From contig JAQGBZ010000321.1 in NCBI GenBank assembly GCA_034687125.1, positions 1 through 64,000 of the forward strand: DNA of 64,000 nt, written 5' to 3'. The translations under genes and the position numbers were made by a program. Under the pieces are notes generated by a model. The model was not told the DNA's origin. It saw only the letters and a list, made by a program, of their open reading frames with translations, and ran no database searches. Below, piece after piece: positions 61,501 through 64,000 of this stretch (positions are counted from its first letter, which is position 1; the number at the start of each line of letters is the position of its first letter). Origin of the DNA: Neelides folsomi. Its lineage: Eukaryota; Arthropoda; Collembola; Neelipleona; Neelidae.

Positions 61501-64000
61501 CAGAGGAGAATCAAGTTGAAATTAACAAACTCATTCACGGCGTAATTACGCCTTACACTAGTACAAAAGATGGGAATGATTATTTTTATGAGAACCGTCC
61601 ACACCAGAGAAACATTCATAATGCCTCCACTTAATTCGAAACCTACCACGGGGTTCAACCCCAATTAACAACCACTCGGGCTGAAAACGGCGTGTATCTA
61701 CGCGTAGTTCATAGGCAGAAGTGTTCATATTCTCTCCAGGGTTCACAGTTTATCTCACATCTCCCTCAAAGTGGAAGCAGAAGTATGGAGAAGGATATAT
61801 AAACACATTTGGAATATTCTTACTTTGTATACGTATCCGGGACCAAAGCTCATTTTTTAATTACTCGGTCCATAATCACATAAATAATATCCACTCTCAT
61901 GTAGTTTCAACAAGGAGAGATAAATTACACTATATATTTTACAAACTTGAACTTTGTGTGTCTCGAGATGGAGAGAAGAGATTATTTAAAGATTTACTAT
62001 TATTATGTAATGAATTAATGAAGGTACGAGGTTCTTTATACTTTACAAGCACGCTCCCACAGTGTTCTTATTGGATATTACATTAAGTAATATCCACCAA
62101 GTGCACTTGAACAAATTTCGAAGTTGAAATAATAATACAATGACCATAAAAGGTTCAATAATCAATGTTATGATAATAATAAATACCAAAATGGTAATTA
62201 CTTTTATAAGCAATAAAACAAAACTTCATTAATGCATTAATGCTTTATAAATAAAATACATAAATCAAAGTTAAAAGAAGAAATTATAAAAATCAAGGAA
62301 TATAATTTAAAGTAGAGAATATTCGAGTAAAATTAAAATAATAACACAAACTTATTATGCCTGCATAGAATCGTTTGGTTAGATAATGATACTTACCACT
62401 TACTCATCTGCCAAGAATTAAAAAATTAAAACAAGTAAAAATTATAGAAATTAACTTCAAGTTAATAATCAGAAAGTACACATGAGGTTTGTTGAAACAT
62501 GAAGTTTATGAAGAAGATTCAAGTGAGAAATAGAGAGAGACTATAAATTAAAGGTTTGTAAATCAAAGCCATCCTTCAAATTAAACGAGGAATAAAAATC
62601 CTCGTAACGACGAAAGCTCCATCAAAACAGCTTTTAATTAGGCAATTTATGTGCATATCAATTATAATTTCAGCAATTTTATGCAAATGTCCGTGGTGGA
62701 AACTCGTTTTAAATTTGTTCTCAAATGACAGTTGGCTTCACTCGTCTCGCCGGCTCTCTCAGGGAGGAATCCTCTCCTTAATTATCATCATATGTGAGTG
62801 GAATATGTGGTGAGGGTAACTTATGATGTCTCCATAATAATCCTTTAACACCCTTTTTGGCTAAATTCCTTATCTGGAAATTTAATTGCCGATCCCCAAT
62901 TATATTCAAACCGAGGTGAATAAAATCTCGGGCCCAAATTCATCCTCACTTCACTTCACATTACAATTTTTACTGACTAAATTATCATCAATTTCCTCCA
63001 TAATGTTAAATCTTTTAATTTATTATGGAGAGCATAAAAGCTTTTGAATATTTCATCCAGCACTTATCCCTCCCCATGCACTGTGTGCTATGAAAAAAGT
63101 ATATTCTTGAGAGATTGAGAGAGGAGGAATTAAGTAGATTGAGCGGAAGCTCCTTTTTAGTCCTTCCTCTTCTCCTGCTACCTAAAACTCCAAATGCCCA
63201 AAAATGAGAATAAATAATGTGGAGAGGCATTCCCTATCTCTCCTTCAACCATTTAATTGAGTGGAGCTTTTAGAGGAATTTTGGGCTTTAGGGCCAAAAG
63301 GAAACTCGGAATTTAGTAATAGAAAAATATCCCGCGACTCCAACGGCGTGTTCAAGCAAGTTAAAATTAATATTAATGGGAAAGTGTGTTTGCCTTTCTG
63401 CCTCTCTTGTGAGCGAGTGGGCAAATCCGCTGTTAATGTAATTTGGGAAACGCTCCCGCTCAGGTTCTCCTCCGCTCCCAGCAAACTCAACCTCATTTCC
63501 CACAGAGCATCAAGTTTAATTTCCGTAGTAAATTAATTCGATTCGATCTCTTCCCTTCCCCCTATGTCTATAACACTTCCGCAGACCCTCCTTGTTTTCT
63601 TTTACATTGAGCGGACTAATGTCAATATTTGAGAGTTGAGCATGTAATTTAATGGGTCCTAAGTGTTATTTGATTAGGAGCTCAACGGAGCGAAATTTTT
63701 AAAGGGAGAAGACTTATACGAACTTTAAATACAATGAGGGGCAAACTTTAGCATTTAAAATTTTCTTTTGCAGGATGTCGAAGAGGACGTCTCTGCTTTT
63801 CTCATTTAATAATTCATAAATTGAAGGGTCTTTGGGAGGATTCGCAATAACACACGGCATCCGTGAGGAAAATAACATAATGATGAAAGGAAAGAAAATA
63901 AAATCCTGGAGCTTATTAGAGGAAAGTTTGAACGAGACGAGTCATAACTTTTAGAAAGAGGCGGCTGAGAAAATCTTTTTTGGCATTTATTATTTTTGTG
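55551..64000. promoter_or_regulatory. Gene-free region of raised GC content, possible regulatory DNA
   Basis: About 8.5 kb with no supported gene on either strand. The composition differs visibly from the AT-rich spacers elsewhere: mixed GC content, many TCTC/GAGA and CCTC/GAGG runs, and repeated TAATTA and TTTATT(A/C) words of the kind bound by homeodomain factors. Open frames here (for example 59479-59730, 60871-61275, 63261-63536) lack protein-like composition, splice partners or family resemblance. Similar-looking DNA occurs at 32.3-33.9 kb and 34.6-35.4 kb around the activin-like gene. I read it as likely conserved non-coding or enhancer-rich DNA, possibly belonging to a gene beyond the window edge. 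This is inference. The strip 62090-62530 is AT-rich again. Confidence 0.35.

Noticed and set aside
61640-61680. GGGGTTCAACCCC, resembling a tRNA T-arm
   Set aside because: The upstream 60 bases do not fold as acceptor, D or anticodon arms, so no tRNA is called.

Overview
The window is AT-rich animal DNA with small introns (often 50-150 bases), GT-AG splice sites and animal gene families. The gene set (TRIM-NHL, activin beta, urea transporter, GPR155, HMMR, TSSK) and the compact AT-rich style fit an arthropod, quite possibly a copepod such as a sea louse, but the species cannot be fixed from sequence alone. I assembled the multi-exon genes by eye from open frames, splice sites and phase agreement. 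In every finished model the exon lengths add up to a whole number of codons. No viral elements, CRISPR arrays, rRNA or tRNA genes were recognised.

Layout. 0.5-2.2 kb (-): an unrecognised 367-residue membrane or secreted protein with a 301 bp transposon fragment in intron 1. 4.0-4.9 kb (+): an ARF-like GTPase gene with two apparent frameshifts. 5.3-6.3 kb (-): COA7, a mitochondrial cytochrome oxidase assembly factor. 8.7-12.6 kb (+): a TRIM2/3-like RING/B-box/filamin/NHL protein. 14.0-14.7 kb (-): SPCS1, a signal peptidase subunit. 19.4-23.7 kb (+): GPR155 (LYCHOS), with a PIN-type transporter half and a C-terminal DEP domain. 24.6-27.6 kb (-): a urea transporter of the SLC14 family. 30.7-34.6 kb (-): an activin/inhibin-beta-type ligand. 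37.7-41.3 kb (+): a type II membrane GH31 glucosidase relative whose catalytic positions look lost. 42.4-45.0 kb (-): a chromodomain protein with a C-terminal hydrophobic segment. 46.0-52.2 kb (+): an HMMR (RHAMM) homologue built from a long alternating array of duplicated exons. 52.7-54.2 kb (-): a TSSK-type protein kinase. 54.2-64.0 kb: no gene found; the sequence is visibly less AT-rich and may be regulatory.

The genes are an ordinary eukaryotic mixture, not an operon. COA7 and the TRIM gene, and the chromodomain gene and HMMR, are divergent pairs. GPR155 and the urea transporter, and HMMR and the kinase, are convergent pairs.

The strongest unusual signal is the HMMR exon array: nine A exons (150 or 159 nt) and ten B exons (138 nt), all phase 0, alternating. 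It encodes a periodic coiled coil of 96 residues per A+B pair. One step lacks its A exon, and the introns there show that the step arose by a recent segment duplication.
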